A stretch of DNA of 64,000 nucleotides. It comes from Quercus robur (Eukaryota; Streptophyta; Magnoliopsida; Fagales; Fagaceae). The notes under the pieces are model-generated. The model had not been told where the DNA came from, did not search any database, and saw only the letters and a program-made list of their open reading frames with translations. Location: assembly GCF_932294415.1 (NCBI RefSeq), contig NC_065541.1, positions 52,802,290-52,866,289 of the forward strand, read 5' to 3'. The stretch's first letter is position 1, and every line of letters starts with the position of its first letter. Shown one piece after another: positions 1 to 14,898 of the stretch. The translations under genes and the position numbers were made by a program.

Positions 1-316
1 TTTGGGGGATTGTGGCTTGTGAGACATTTAGGAACTTTTTTTTGTGCTGCAAAGTGTATCTAGGTGTAGCATGACAGTGTGATTGGGCTCCAAGCGTCAA
101 TGTGACATAAGATTTACAGATAGTATTGAATCTATTGATAATTATGGAGAAGAGACTTTTAGGACTACTATTTTCTTTGCTTTTTTCTACATGCTAAATG
201 TATTATTAGTAAGTGGACAATTTTGAGGAAATTTGACTTTGCTTATTCTCAAATCTGTTATCATTATCTTGGAAAAATATCTTTCTCACCAGATTTTTCT
301 TGTACTTTGATTGCAG

Positions 317-2500
<2,184 letters not shown>

Positions 2501-3627
2501 TATGCTTTGGCTTCTTCTATGATAAAGGCTAGGGATTGTTTATCGTAATTCTCAGTCTGTGCATAAATTGGATACGGGTCTAAAGCATCTTGTTCTTCTA
2601 TGTTTTCTTTTTGCCTAAAATTGAGGATCACATACGAAGCATCTTCCCACCGTGTTGCGCATGAATCGAATAAGATTGCTGCTAAAGTTCGTCTTTCTGT
2701 GCCAAAACAAAGGGAGAGAGGAGGAGGGAGGGGGGGAGGTTGTTACTTTTTTTAAAAAAATTTCTGTATAATATGCATCGTCATCTAGGACTACTTTGTT
2801 ATTTGTGATAAGTTATCTTTTTCTCAAATGTTTGTACTGACTGTAACATAAAACTCGGAAGACAAAGGACATTGCTAATGGTATAAATTAATAATGATCT
2901 AAGAATGGAAGAAAATAATACATGTGGTCTACCCTAATTGTTTTGTTGAGAATCCATATCTGACCCAAAAAATTTGGGATTAAGCCTTTGTTGTCATTAC
3001 TGAGAAACCACTATTAGCAAGTTTGAACTCTTCTTAATTCCATTCAAGTATGATCATGACTAGTTATAGCCCAATCAGGTCAAATCATTATAAGAAAATG
3101 ATTGATTTTATTTTGATTGAGCATTGAAGAAAATGTTTAAGAATGTTATAAAAGGAGAGTGTGGTTATGATGGTTGATATGCGCCACATCTAATCAAGCG
3201 GAGCATTAGATGGAGGAGGTAGACGTGGAGTTTGAACCATAGACATTAGACATCATAAAGGATGCCATTACCAATGAGCTATCACTTGAAGTTGAAGACC
3301 TCTCATTATATTTTGAAATTGACATGTTAGAATTAAATGCTATATAGAAAATACAGGAAACTGATGTAGGATTAAATGCTATGGATATAGAAAGTACAAG
3401 TGAACTAATGCATGAGCGGGGCTTTTCTTTAGATACAGATCAATGGCTCATAACAAACCATGAAAGTATGGTTTATCTAGAAAAAAAAATAAGGCTTTAA
3501 AAATTTGTACATAAACAATTAACAAATCAGTAAAAATCTAATCAAAAGACATGTTAAACAAATTGACTACCCCACCAAGACACTTTCTCAATTGTTGACT
3601 TTCGAACTACTAATATTGGATAGTTGC
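2501..3627. other. 3' UTR and intergenic region, with a LINE-tail remnant
   Basis: The DGD2 3' UTR comes first; no canonical AATAAA was noted. At about 2945-3000 lies a short stretch resembling the 3' end of a plant LINE ('gttgagaatccatatctgac' through 'gggattaagcctttgttgt'). It recurs elsewhere in the window. The rest is AT-rich with no supported gene. Confidence 0.5.
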
Positions 3628-4348
3628 TGTGGGGACGAGGACCCCTAATCCTATTTAGATGGACTGTTAAGATTATTTCCGAGGATACACCTAGGACCTC
3701 GGGTACAAGTATTAGTTGACCTCACGGACGAGCATTAGTTGTGTGAGGTGCATAAAGTCAAAATATCACAAAGGAAAGAAAGCAGACTCAACACAGGTTA
3801 CGAGAAGGATGAAGGGAGAAAGGTGTAGAAGCCATTCTCTTTGCATTAAATACAAGACAACTACTCCTCTGGCCGCATTAATGAGGAAATGACCATAAAT
3901 AGTGGTAGCACAGGTCAGATTGCAGGGGAAAAGCTTACTAATATGTTCTGGATGAGATAGAAGTCCTAGGAATGCAATCTCAGCCCTCTAAGTATAGGAT
4001 TAAGATGATTTGTATCTAAATACAAAAGGAAAATGGAGATTCATATGTGGGGGATCGGAAAAAAGGGAAAAGAGAGAGAAGACTTTGTAACTAGGAATTG
4101 AAATATTTGTATAAGTAAGAAAGGAACCCACATATATAAAATAGACATTTCTCGGGCCTGACTGAGGAGCCTCTTTTCTTCATAATTTGTTGTTTTAATC
4201 ATTTCATTGGCTTCTTGTCTCATCGTGATTATCTTCAACTTACTGTGTGATCAATTTCCAACCCATTCTTTAACAAATTTATTGTAGTGGGCTTATTGGG
4301 TCATTGTCTGAGTCATTTTTGGGCTGTGGACAAAATTGTGCCCTTACA
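3628..4348 (+). mobile_element. Solo LTR of a Ty3/gypsy element with 5-bp TSD GTTGC
   Basis: The sequence begins TGTGGGGAC and ends CCCTTACA (TG...CA). It is flanked by perfect GTTGC copies at 3623-3627 and 4349-4353. The same start and end bound the full LTR at 54671-55531, and both share an internal CTGGCCGCATTAATG segment near a matching position. A TATA-like tatataaaata lies at about 4133. No internal region or second LTR is attached, so this is the product of LTR-LTR recombination. It is diverged from the 54671 copy, and the family identity rests on termini and scattered motifs. Confidence 0.88.
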
Positions 4349-5515
4349 GTTGCTTAATGCATCTTGTTATTTGACGAGTTTTAAAATGTTAGAATATGTG
4401 TTACATGAATTATGATATTAGAAGGAATTTGCCAAAATAGATGGATTTAATTGATGGTTTATTATAGTTATTTATATTTAGCTATGGGGGAAAATGCAAT
4501 GTGTAATTTAAACTAGTAATTAACAATCTAATTAAAAAATTTAACTTGTAATGTTCAATATTATCCAAATTAATCTCATGTTACAGTGTTGAATGCTTAT
4601 TTATTTATTTACTTACTTATAGAGCACATTTCAAATGTCCTAATATTTTATGAGGGTTACTATTCACTAATTTGCTAATTTAAAAATTAATCAAGATAGT
4701 GGAATATAAATGGGTATTGTAAGTTGAACTCGAATTGCCAAGAGCCTTGTGACTCGTAAGTTATCCTAATAGTGTTTTCATGGGAAGAACCTAGGGTTTA
4801 AGATTATCAAAAAAAAAAAAAAAAAAAAAACCTAGGGTTTAAAATTTTGAATCCTCTAAATTTCGTTTAATGATTTAGTTTATTGATTTATGTATAGTTT
4901 TTAAAGTCTCTTTTTATGGGCAAGATAATACTGCCATAGTTTTTCATTTTCAAATATGGTTACACATCTCCCAAACAAGAAATACAAACCCACCCAGCCT
5001 TGAATTGACAATACAAGTTGTGAAATAAAAAGGTGCCAAATCCTCAAAAGGCTTTTTACCTTCTTTAACAAGCCAAAACGATGTCGTATCTGTTTCTACC
5101 TACCATATTTGAAATCCAGTAACGGCTGGTTTTCTCAGTTCTCTCACTCTGTCTTCTTTTCGCCACCTTGCACGTACCCCAAGAACCCAAAAACCGCCAC
5201 ACCCAGCAAACCTCACACACCCTTTACTCCCTTTTGTCCATTTCTTCATGCTGATTCAAGGTGCTAACTCTTAAAAAGAATCAAAACTTTTTTTCTCTTC
5301 AAAATTTGCAGTTACGATTTCTGGGTTCCACTCCAAATGGCGACACGTGGTCTCAGACCCATAATTTCCTTTTCAGCTCGAACCCCATTTAATTTTTTGT
5401 TCATATCTGAGTTACAAACCCATAAACTCTGTTGCCCAGAAAAAGCCTGCCTTTTGATTTCAAAGCAAATACATTTCAGAGGTACTTTGTGTGTTTGGTC
5501 TGTTTTTTGAGGAAA
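4349..5515 (+). promoter_or_regulatory. Upstream region and 5' UTR of the zinc-knuckle gene
   Basis: The first 650 bp are AT-rich intergenic DNA. They include a poly-A run (about 4809-4830) flanked on both sides by 'cctagggttt'. From about 5040 the composition changes to CT-rich leader-like sequence with an 'aaacgatgtcgtat' motif typical of plant 5' UTR or promoter DNA. This is consistent with a transcript starting somewhere in 5050-5250. No clear TATA box was identified. Confidence 0.4.
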
Positions 5516-8500
5516 ATGGCTGCTGGGAATTCAAAGAATTTGATGCCCACTGAGGTTAAGGAGGAAGAGATGGAGTCTGATACTGAATCCGTGGTAACCT
5601 TACTACTTTACCTTAAATTTTTTATAATGGGAATTTGATATGTACTTTAGGTTTGTGAATTTTGTGTAGCGGAATTCAGTTATGGATGCTACTGGTTATT
5701 CAATATACTTTGGGCGTGTTCTTTCACAAAATTGTTTAAGTGTACTGGTTGAGTTGTAGACTCTGCTGATTTTTACATGTCTGTTTTGGTTATTGAATTT
5801 ATTGAATTTTATGTTTATTAAGTAGAATAGTTTAAAATTTGAAATGGGTACTCTCTCTCTTCTTGCTATCTTACAAATTTGTGATCATTGTGAATTTGAC
5901 TGCATAAGTTCAGTTATTGACCCTTTTGATTATTTTCGTGCATGTTTTTGGTATTTGATTCTTTTGGTTGCTTATTGACTGAAATAGTCAAAATGTCTGT
6001 GGGCTTCTTATCTGTTTTGGTTCGTTTAGATATGCATTAAGTATTGAGATATTGACCATTTTGGTTCCCCTCCCATGAGTAATGAATTCACAGATTTAAG
6101 ATTAGGAAAAAAAAGAACTTCATGGAAATTCTGTTGGCGGCAATTTTACGACTCATGAAATGGAGGTCACTAGTTCTAATCTCCTCTTTCCCTCCTTGGG
6201 ATGAAATCTTGCGTATATATGTATAAGAACATTGAAAGTGAAAAATAACAAATGCCACCTTGCTTTCCTACATGCGAAGTGTATTGCTAAAACTGGAAGA
6301 AATTTGGATATAACTTGCAACTAATTGAAAATCAGAAATCTTTTTTAGAAAGAGACTTGGTTGATCCAAATGTCTATTTATTGAAATATTAACTCATGTT
6401 CATTAAACTTGATCATTATGTGTTGGTTGTTCAAGATGTGAAGTGGGCTTCATCTATGTATTGGTTTCTTGAGATATGCATTAGGTATTGAGGTCATTAA
6501 AAATTATTACCTCATTCATATTTGACCCTTTATGTTCATCAGTAAGGCATGAATCAGTGATCTTTGGAGCTTTGAATCCTTTTAAATTCATACTTTTGTG
6601 ATGGTTGTCATTTTGTTGATATTATGTGCGATGACCTTCTTTAATGGCCATAAAAATAAATGAAACATGAATGAATTCAATTTATTTGTGCAAAGTAGGT
6701 ATCCTTGGTGCTTTTTGTTATCTTGTACATTATTGAATGCATTTGGAAGGAAATTTTACAATAGAGAATCTTAAATTGATATAATATTTCTAGAAGCATT
6801 GTGTCAATCACTCAAGGTTCAGTTTTCCCTTCCTGTAATATTAGATTTTCCATATGCCAAGTTTTGTTTTGTTTTCTTTACTGCTTTTGGATCTCCATTT
6901 TCTTGCACTTAGATATTAAATTAGGAAAACTGTTTTAATTATTGTTGATAGAGTAGTTAACGTCCTTCCATTCTGTTTTTTAAGGATTTTTTTTAAAAAA
7001 AAAAAAATTAATTTTTATGATTAATAATAACTCCACATATGTCTATGCTTGGTGTCATATATTTTGTTCACAGCTGGTCCCAAACCCGGAAAAAGGAGGA
7101 GGTTTGCGGTAGGTTGACTGCTAGCGCGTAAAATTTGGTCACTCTATTATGAATGATTCCACTGTAGATACATGTTAGGAGTTTCCCCTAGATTACATGT
7201 GGCCAACCTTGATTTATCTGTTAAGGATCCATTGCTGACCCCAAAATGTGGGGCTCAGGCTTGGTTGTTGTTGTTGTATGATCATAATCTTTGAATTAGT
7301 AAAGGCATGCTGCACTCGCTTTGCATTACAGATATTTCATAATTTAAGCTTGCTTTATTTTATGAAGCTTTGTTCTAGGGTGGTAGAGAAAATTTGACTT
7401 CGTGTTCCATGGTGTTTGGAAAGTGGAAGGACTATTATGACATTCAATGTTAGGGCCAAGAATGGTCCGACATTAATGGACATAGTAGAATGTAAATATC
7501 CAATTGATTCGACACATGAAAAGTGTTCACTTCATAAGAAAATCTAATCAAGATTCTTGGAATTAGGAATGGAAAACTGGATACTTTCCATTTTATCTAA
7601 ATTGCAATACTAATTACCACCTAACAAGCTTTCTCACATAAGCTAATGAAATCTTATGTGTTCCAAGTTCCAACAAACTAGGACTGCAAGCTTTATTAGT
7701 TAAAAACATGCTCATATTAAATTTTCCTAGCATTCATCGCCTCAAGAGAGAGCAATGTGCTATTTTCAATATGAAAATCATGATTAAATAATAAATGTGT
7801 TAAGCAACAAATTAAAGAAACCCTAATAATAAGACTTTTTATTTTTTATATAAGTAAATAATTTATTGATAAAATAAGTCACGCAGGCTCATGACTTTGA
7901 GCAAACCATAATCTAAAAGAATTACTTAAATTATTCCAAAAATTAAGTGATTCTTTGCAATCCAGTAGAGTGATACTACCTGTGAGACCCCATGCATGGG
8001 TCTAATTAAACAGAGTTCAAATTAGCAAGACTTCAAGCTAGTTTTTTGAACTGATTGTATCCTTAAAAATACGATCATTGTGCTCCTTCCACAATTGCCA
8101 CATAAAAAATAATGGTGCAATTTTTAAATCGCCTAATAGTGTTTCCCAAACCAAAATCTCCATCCAGTTGATCACATTCCTTCGTAACACCCAATGGCTC
8201 CCAAACAACCTAAAAACTAGGCTCCATAAATCAAAGGCAACTTCAGAAAGGAGCAACGAATGGTCTACCGTCTCCTCACTACACCAGCACATATCACTAA
8301 AGGGTCATTCCCCAGGTGGTTGTCCAAACAAAGAAAAAGACCCTCTTAGGTGCCTTAGCACACCAGATTCTCTTCTAAGGGAAAAAGTTTGTCGGTGCAC
8401 CTCAAATAACCTCATTATAAGAGCACACAGAAAAGATGCCACTCCCTTTTCAATTTCCATTCCCGTCACCCCTTCCCTCCTAGGAATATTGTAGTACCGA

Positions 8501-11500
8501 AGATCTAAGAAAGAATTGGCTGCTTCCAACTTCCAATCATGAAAACCTTTATGAAATTTCATGTTCCAGGTCTGCCCTACTGCTCCTACATGACAATCCA
8601 AAATTGAATGGAATGAGGCATTTTGATTAAGGGAGCAAGCATAAAGGTTTGGAAACAACTCTTTAAGAGAATGACTCCCACATCACACATCTTGCCAAAG
8701 CCTTAAACATCCCCTACCTCAAAAGACACAAATTGCTGCAAAGTGTCCCAGCCTGCCCTAATACCGCCATAAGCTACAGCCATGAGGTACCCTAACTAAT
8801 CCCAAAGTCCAACCACCCCATCCCTCCCCATATTTCTTAGTAATAAACCGTTGCCATAAATGAGTTACCTTAGTTCCAAACCGCCATAACCACTTAACGT
8901 AAAGGGTTGGATAAAAACTCCCTAAACTTCATATCTTTAACCCACCAATGGCAATAGGAGAACATACGGTGCCACCAAAGAGAGCTTAAACTCTTCATCC
9001 GAGGTGCCCCACAAAAAGTTTCTCTGTAATCTCTCCAGCTGTTTAGTCATACTAGAAGGAATAGTAAACAAGGTGAGGTACACTATAACATCATACTTAA
9101 ATATTATTAGTATCATATTACTCATACGCAAGTAAATGTGTATCCATAGGCAATCAGAAAATGCCGCTAAACTCTAGAAATGGACGAAGGGCTGAAATTG
9201 AAATCCAAATGATTAAAGAAATGCTTTTAATAATAATATCATCAACTTAAGATAGTTTACTATATGATTTCCTTTCCATAAAATGCATTCAACAATTAAA
9301 TGAATGTTGATAAGAACAAATGATACCACTTTACGCAAACAAATAGGAAAACATTTGACCTTTCACCTTTTTATCTAGTGACCAAAAAGAATATCATAGT
9401 TTGAAACATTTGTAAAAGGACAATCAGAACATAAAGATGGATCTAAAAGGATTCTAATTTACAAATGTCGCTAATTTCTAGTAGTGTAATGTGAGGTATT
9501 AAAATTTTTCACAACTTGCTACGGTGGCAAGTTATGATCACATGGATCCACCATCGACACCACTTTAGTATATTGAAGTATATGATATGAATATGTGTTG
9601 ACATTACTAAAATGCTTTTTAGTTTCCTTTTAAGCTATTTCCTAATTTGTTTTAATTCTAGCAACGCGTGTTGCCATGCTAGAAAGCATGGTGGCATGCG
9701 TTATTTTTTTTACTTTAACTTCTTAAAGAATCGCTATGGAAAGTAACGATTCTTATTTCAACTTCTTAATGAACCTCTATGGAAAGTAATGACTCTATTT
9801 AAGAAGTATAAGTCTACCTGTCTCTTACACTATACATTGAAAAGAAAAGAGAGGAAAGAGAGAGAATGTAAAAATTTTAAGAAAAGGAAAAAATAATGAA
9901 TCAAAAGAAAGCATATCATACTACCAAGTACAACAACAACAAAGTCTTAGTCCCAAAATTTTTGGAGTTAGCTGTGGATCTTTAATAGATTAGTCAGGAT
10001 CGGCCACATATTTACCACCAAGTAGGAGAGCAAGAAATTTAAATGAGTGTATTTTGTTATAATATCTATTGTGTGTATAAGAATCAAGGCTCTATCTCAA
10101 ACATATTATGCCTTTTCGTTTCAAACTATGTTCTTATTCATTTCAACTTTAGCAATGCGTGTTGCCACGTTGAAAAGCATTGAGACATGCGTTATTATTA
10201 TTTTTTTAATTCATTTTCCTAAAGAACCACCATCATTAATAGTGGGTCTCAATTTAGTAAAAACACTAAGACCACTACCAATAGGAGCATGGGCATGGTT
10301 GTTGTTTTCTTTTCTTTTTAACTTTTTATAAATATTTTAAATTCATTTAGATCAAGTTTCAAAATTCGTGTGTATAATTTTCTAGAAACTTTAGAATTGT
10401 AGAACTTCTATTAATGGTCATAATTTTGGCTACCGGCCAAGGTATAATAGTTACGAAGTGTGAAAGATGGAACTCTTGAGGATGTAAGTTAATGAAAAAA
10501 AAAAAAAAAAAAAAATCAATCCTGAATCCCAAGCATATTGTTTTGAACTGTATGCAGTCGAGGTATTCATCATAATAACAAGTTCAATGAAATTGTGCCT
10601 ATATGCCTAAATGGACCTTTTCACACCAAAATTAGATCCAATCTAAAACAAATTTTCTTTTATACTTTTTTTTTTCAAATGATGTCCCAGTTCTTTCAAC
10701 ATTTGCAACACTTTTCACCACGCTGCGAAGCATGGTGGCATGTGCTATTGTATTATTTTAGTTTCATTAATATTATCATCAAAAGTAAGTGGTGTAATAT
10801 AGTTAAAACATATTACTACTACAAGTGGAAGCATGTTGTAATGCACATTTCTTAGCTTTAATTAATTGAGAACTGCTATTAAAGGTGAATGAGTCTAAGT
10901 TACTAGTAAAACTAGAAGAGTTAAAATTTGCTATTACAGTTTTTGCCTTTTGGTTCTACATATGGCCCTGCTACTAGGTGAGAAAGATGAATCAACTATT
11001 CAAACATTATTTGGTAAGTAACCATTTTATATAGAGTCAAGATATTCAACATAATTATCACGTTAAATGTAAATGTGCTGATTTATGTACAATAGTTTGT
11101 TTATAGAAGGTATGTTTTTTTAATTTTATTTTTATTGAATGGTAACTTACACAAGCACCTGATGGGCCTTGAACCCATGACCTTACCCTCCACCTATAAC
11201 TTATAAGGGAAGGAGGTGTCAGTTGAGCTAGAGCTCATTGGTATTTATACAAGGCCAGTCTCCTTTTTATATGAATTTTTCTCTGCTTCCATTCAAGCTT
11301 CACTCCAGTTTCTTTCAATTGTTGCAATATGTGTCATCATGCTGTAAAGTTTGGTGGTCAGAGTGCTAGGTCTTTTATAATTGGAAGTGTGTAGGTGGAT
11401 GTATAGTTAATCAACATTGTCATCAAAAGTCATTAGTCTGATTTACTAGAAACACTGGACCATTGAACCACTAGTAGAGGTTGCAATGTAGTGCTACGAT

Positions 11501-14500
11501 GGTTGAACCTATCATCTCTAGCAGATGAGTAAGATGGAACTCTACTGTTTGAAACAAACAGAAGTCAGTTGAAATATAATGAATGTGTTGGTTGAAAATT
11601 CTTTTATTGTGTGGTTTTTTGTTACTCCTTCAATTCCATTTTTATTGTCCGCTGTTTCTTTTTGGGATGTCTCGAATTAATGTCCACTTTGAAAAGTTAA
11701 CGAGCATAATTTGAATAAATTTACTAATGTTGCCTTTTATTTTATTGAAAATGTTAGTGCCTCTTCTCCTTTCTCTTTCTTTGAATTAAAATTAACGAGG
11801 GTCATGTTGGACACCTATACCTTTTTATTTGATAGAAATGCATTAAATGATTTCCTTTTAAAAAGTTGGATTTTTTAAGGTGGACAAACAAAAGAGATGG
11901 AGGAAGTATTTAAAATGCTGAAAGGTTTTCACCTACAATCCTTAATTGCCAGAGTTGACAAGGGCAGTCTTGAAATTAGCTGAGAAAAGGGTCCTCCTTA
12001 TTTAAAAGTTAAATCAAAGATTGTGATGGTCATCCTTCATAAGGCTTAAAAGTGCTTAGCAGCTGAATATTTGTGGCAGCTAAACTTAGGGATTACAATT
12101 CAAGGAGTTTACTATTATAAATGGAGCCTTAGGACTTACTGACTCAAATTAATGTAGAGTAACTTTATGGATTGAATAAAGTAACTTGGAAAAGAAATGA
12201 CAGAATTAAGGGTTGTTGTGGAGCCCATAATTTCAGATAAATCAAATAAAGAAGGTATTTTCCTGGGTTATATGCCTTACTCAGTGAAAGATCTCCTAGC
12301 CTGTTGGAGAGGCAGCTTCAAAGGCAATCAAAGATATCACGTGTGGAATGCTATCCCGCTATGCCTAATCTGGTCTTTTTGGAAGGAAAGCAATGCTAGA
12401 TCATTTGATGGGATTCAAGCATCTTTGCTTCATTTGAAACTCTGCTTTCTTAGATCTTTGTTTAATCGGTTGAGGAGTATGGGAGATTGTTGTTGTTCTT
12501 CTTTTTTAGGGTTCTTGAATCTTTGTGATTTTAGGTCTTAATTTGTTGCGTTGCCCTTGTATTCTCCTTATGTACTCGGGTTTCTCCCTTCTTCAATTCA
12601 ATAAAATTTCATTATGTAAAAATTTAACAAGGCTATTTCAATTTTACACCATTATTACATAGGTTTTGTTTCAAAGTACCCAATCAGATTGTCTTCTTTA
12701 AGTACCTAACCACTACATTATGGTCGTTTTTCAAAATAGTTGCTATGTAGTGTTAGAGGGACTCATGGCTGTGGCATGTGGAAGAATATTAGAGCAGGTG
12801 CAGAGATTTTTTTATTTTTTATTTTTTTATATTCCTCTAAAGGACCTTTATCCTGATCTGTTTGCATGTTCTGTGTCTAAAGAAGCTTGAATTTCTGACT
12901 TGGTTTTTTATGCTTCAGAGGGGGAAGTAGGAGCTGGAATTTACAATTCCACTGTGCTTTTCATGACTGGGAGTTAGAGGGTGTGTAAACTTTCTTTGAG
13001 CTTCTTTATACCAAATTGCCAAGGGGTGAGGTTGATGATCATTTGACTTGGAAATTGACTCGGTCAGGAGTTTATGATGTGTGCTCCTATTATAATTTTT
13101 TGTCTGATCCTCCTAATGCTTCTTTCCCTTGGAAGAGTATTTGGCGAATAAAGGCACCTAAAAGAGTGTCTTTCTCTTTATGGACAACGGCCTGGGATAG
13201 GATTCTTACCATTGATAATCTTGTTAAGAGGGGATTGCCCCTAGTTAATTGGCATTGCTTGTGTCGATGTGATGGGGAAACTGTGGACATCATTGTTTGC
13301 TCATACTTTGTGGAGTGAAGTTTTTTTTTATGTTTGGGATTTAGTGAGTGATGATGCCAAAGGAGGTTGTTTCTTTACTTTTTGCATGGAGGAATTTGTT
13401 GGGGAAACAGTTTTCAAGTATTTGGAATATGGTACCAGCTTGTTTAATGTGGTTGATTTGGCAGGAGTGCGATACCCGTACTTGAAGATATGGAGAGACC
13501 TTTAGATTATTTGAGGTCTCTGTTACTTGGGACTTTGTTTGAGTGGTCTTGTGTTTGGGGCTATACACGTTGTACTTCCATTTCTGATTTCCTAGAATCT
13601 ACTAATTTTTCTATTTGATTTGTTGTAATTGTTTCAAGTACAGAGTGTTCATCATCGTGAACACGATGTTACTTTTTTCTCAATAAAATCTCTATTACCT
13701 ATAAAAAAAAAAAAAGTTGATATGTAGTGACTGAAAAATTCATTTAGGTAGATGAGAGCCATGAGGCGCTTGAATGAAAGAAACATAGAGAGTAGTCTTC
13801 TTTTTGCTCAAAGCTTGTTTGTATATAAATTACTATGAGGGCCATTCTTATGAAAATGTAAAATAATCATAGGGAGTTTTAAATTTAAGCTATACATTTG
13901 GATAATACCTGCACATAAATTTAATTTATTTAGCTAGTGCTGTGCATAACTAACATGAAGTCTATATTGTGTGTACTTGGTTTTCAATTAGTATGATTAC
14001 CACAACAGATTGCTTTTTTGAAAAACTAGTGTGGGGAGCCAATTTTTACCTGCCGTAGGCAGTTTGATGAATTATGTGTATTGTCACATAGAATTGAGAT
14101 ACATACATGCTAGATGTGGAAGCTTATAAGAATGATTTTTCCTTGCCATTTGTCCACTAATTTCATACAAATTTTTAACCTTTTTATATTCTTTTCCTAT
14201 TCTCTCCCATTTCGCACTCTACTTATCCTTTTTAAAATTATCAGGGATCTACCGATTCTCAACTACCTCCATTGCGTCTGTATAGTATAAATGTGGGCCA
14301 ATGGGATGATCCAAAAGTGGCTAATCGACAATGTGGCCAATGTGGTAAAGTTGGGAATTTGACTTGTTTCTCAGCTAGTTTCCGCAAATGGGTATGTTTG
14401 ACTATCAATTTCTCTGCTTACTTTCCTCAATATTTCCTTCAATTCATACAGTATCTTTTGTATTAACTTTATTTCTTACCTTATGTACTAATTCTTGGAA

Positions 14501-14898
14501 TATTCAGGCACTTAGGAGAGCTACAAAAGAAGAGCTCAAGCAACACTGCAGCCGCTGTGATGAATTTGGACATAACTGTTTGAGTTGTTCCATGCCCATG
14601 ACTGATGAATGGGTACTTTTACTTAACATTTATCCACCCATTATCTTGGTATTCGTTACAAAATTTTGACAATGTTTTTTCTCATTTAAATCTTTCACCT
14701 TTTTTTTTTTTTTTTTCTTTTTTCTTCTTTACATGGAATTTTCAGGAACGGTTTCCTAAACCTCGACCAACTAAAGCTGCTCCAGCTGGCCCCATCAAAT
14801 CTCCAAGGAAAACAAGGAAACCACCACACTGCAGTGAATGTGGTGCAGCAGGACATAATCGACGGAGTTGTATAGTCCGTCGCATAATCATGAAATGA
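5516..14898 (+). CDS. Zinc-knuckle (CX2CX4HX4C) protein, 160 aa, four exons
   Basis: The exons are 5516-5593, 14245-14391, 14508-14612 and 14746-14898. All junctions are GT-AG in phase 0 and there is no internal stop. The start ATG opens [20 protein letters not shown], an acidic N-terminus. Exon 2 carries CGQCGKVGN, a cysteine pair without the usual following His. Exon 3 carries [14 protein letters not shown] and exon 4 [14 protein letters not shown], both matching CX2CX4HX4C zinc knuckles that in plants bind nucleic acid or occur in MULE-transposase-derived proteins. A basic, proline-rich linker ([12 protein letters not shown]) separates them, and the C-terminus is basic (VRRIIMK). I do not recognise a specific named family. 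A nucleic-acid-binding nuclear role is inference. Intron 1 is 8.65 kb and filled with transposon debris. The alternative is a longer transcript using a possible exon near 15361. Confidence 0.7.
7080..7275 (+). mobile_element. LINE 3'-end remnant with GTT tail
   Basis: The segment ends 'ggatccattgctgac', then 'gtggggctcaggcttg', then a short (GTT)n tail. This is the conserved 3' terminus of a widespread plant LINE-like RT family. Related tails occur at about 2945-3000, 18290-18530 and 23750-23825 (plus) and 9925-10015 (minus). No intact coding sequence remains. Confidence 0.55.
7832..9135 (-). pseudogene. LINE non-LTR retrotransposon fragment (RT C-terminus plus zf-RVT)
   Basis: Three minus-strand pieces read in the order of a plant L1-type ORF2. 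9131-8937 gives RT-thumb-like sequence ([20 protein letters not shown], then [11 protein letters not shown]). 8658-8305 gives [19 protein letters not shown] sequence ([30 protein letters not shown]). 8292-8038 gives a zf-RVT-like end ([31 protein letters not shown]). Frameshifts and stops separate them. The 3' end on the minus strand is AT-rich at about 7832. It lies antisense in intron 1 of the zinc-knuckle gene and cannot be active. Confidence 0.8.
9600..11540. repeat. Decayed tandem array, about 4 copies of a 0.5-0.6 kb unit
   Basis: A recognisable block recurs at 9661, 10152, 10702 and 11321. In the first copy it reads 'ttgccatgctagaaagcatg' followed by gtggcatgcg, and it contains a perfect CCATGCT/AGCATGG hairpin. 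Following it, copies share segments resembling 'atcatcaaaagt..gt.t.attta.taaaaca', 'actagtaga.gttgcaatg' and 'agatggaactct'. Spacing grows from 491 to 550 to 619 bp, as expected from indel decay. No coding potential was found. Confidence 0.5.
9925..10015 (-). mobile_element. LINE 3'-tail remnant, antisense
   Basis: Plus-strand 'agtacaacaacaacaaagtc' followed by 'agtcccaaaatttttggagt' is the reverse complement of the (GTT)n-ending LINE terminus seen at 7080-7275 and 23750-23825. It is very short and lies inside the decayed tandem array. Confidence 0.5.
12197..12630 (+). pseudogene. LINE ORF2 C-terminal fragment
   Basis: The reading '[20 protein letters not shown]' with 'ARSFDGI' matches the terminal region of plant L1-type ORF2, downstream of zf-RVT. 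It is followed by 'caattcaataaaatttc', a typical 3' end. It is 5'-truncated, as usual for LINE insertions, and lies in the sense direction in intron 1 of the zinc-knuckle gene. Confidence 0.65.
12900..13712 (+). pseudogene. LINE ORF2 fragment with zf-RVT and poly-A tail
   Basis: 13016-13318 reads [20 protein letters not shown], then [20 protein letters not shown], then 'CRCDGETVD'. This is the reverse-transcriptase zinc-binding region of a plant LINE. Frame is lost after about 13290. The insertion ends 'caataaaatctctattacct' plus an A-run at about 13700-13713, a 3' poly-A terminus. It is 5'-truncated. Confidence 0.75.

Larger units (their letters stand above)
5594..14244 (+). other. Giant first intron with nested transposon debris
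   Basis: The intron is bounded by a gtaacc donor after 5593 and an attatcag acceptor before 14245. It contains a LINE tail (about 7080-7275), an antisense LINE piece (about 7832-9135), another antisense LINE tail (about 9925-10015), a decayed tandem array (about 9600-11540), and two sense LINE 3' pieces (about 12197-12630 and 12900-13712). Stretches 5600-7050 and 7280-7830 are AT-rich with no recognisable feature. Confidence 0.65.
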
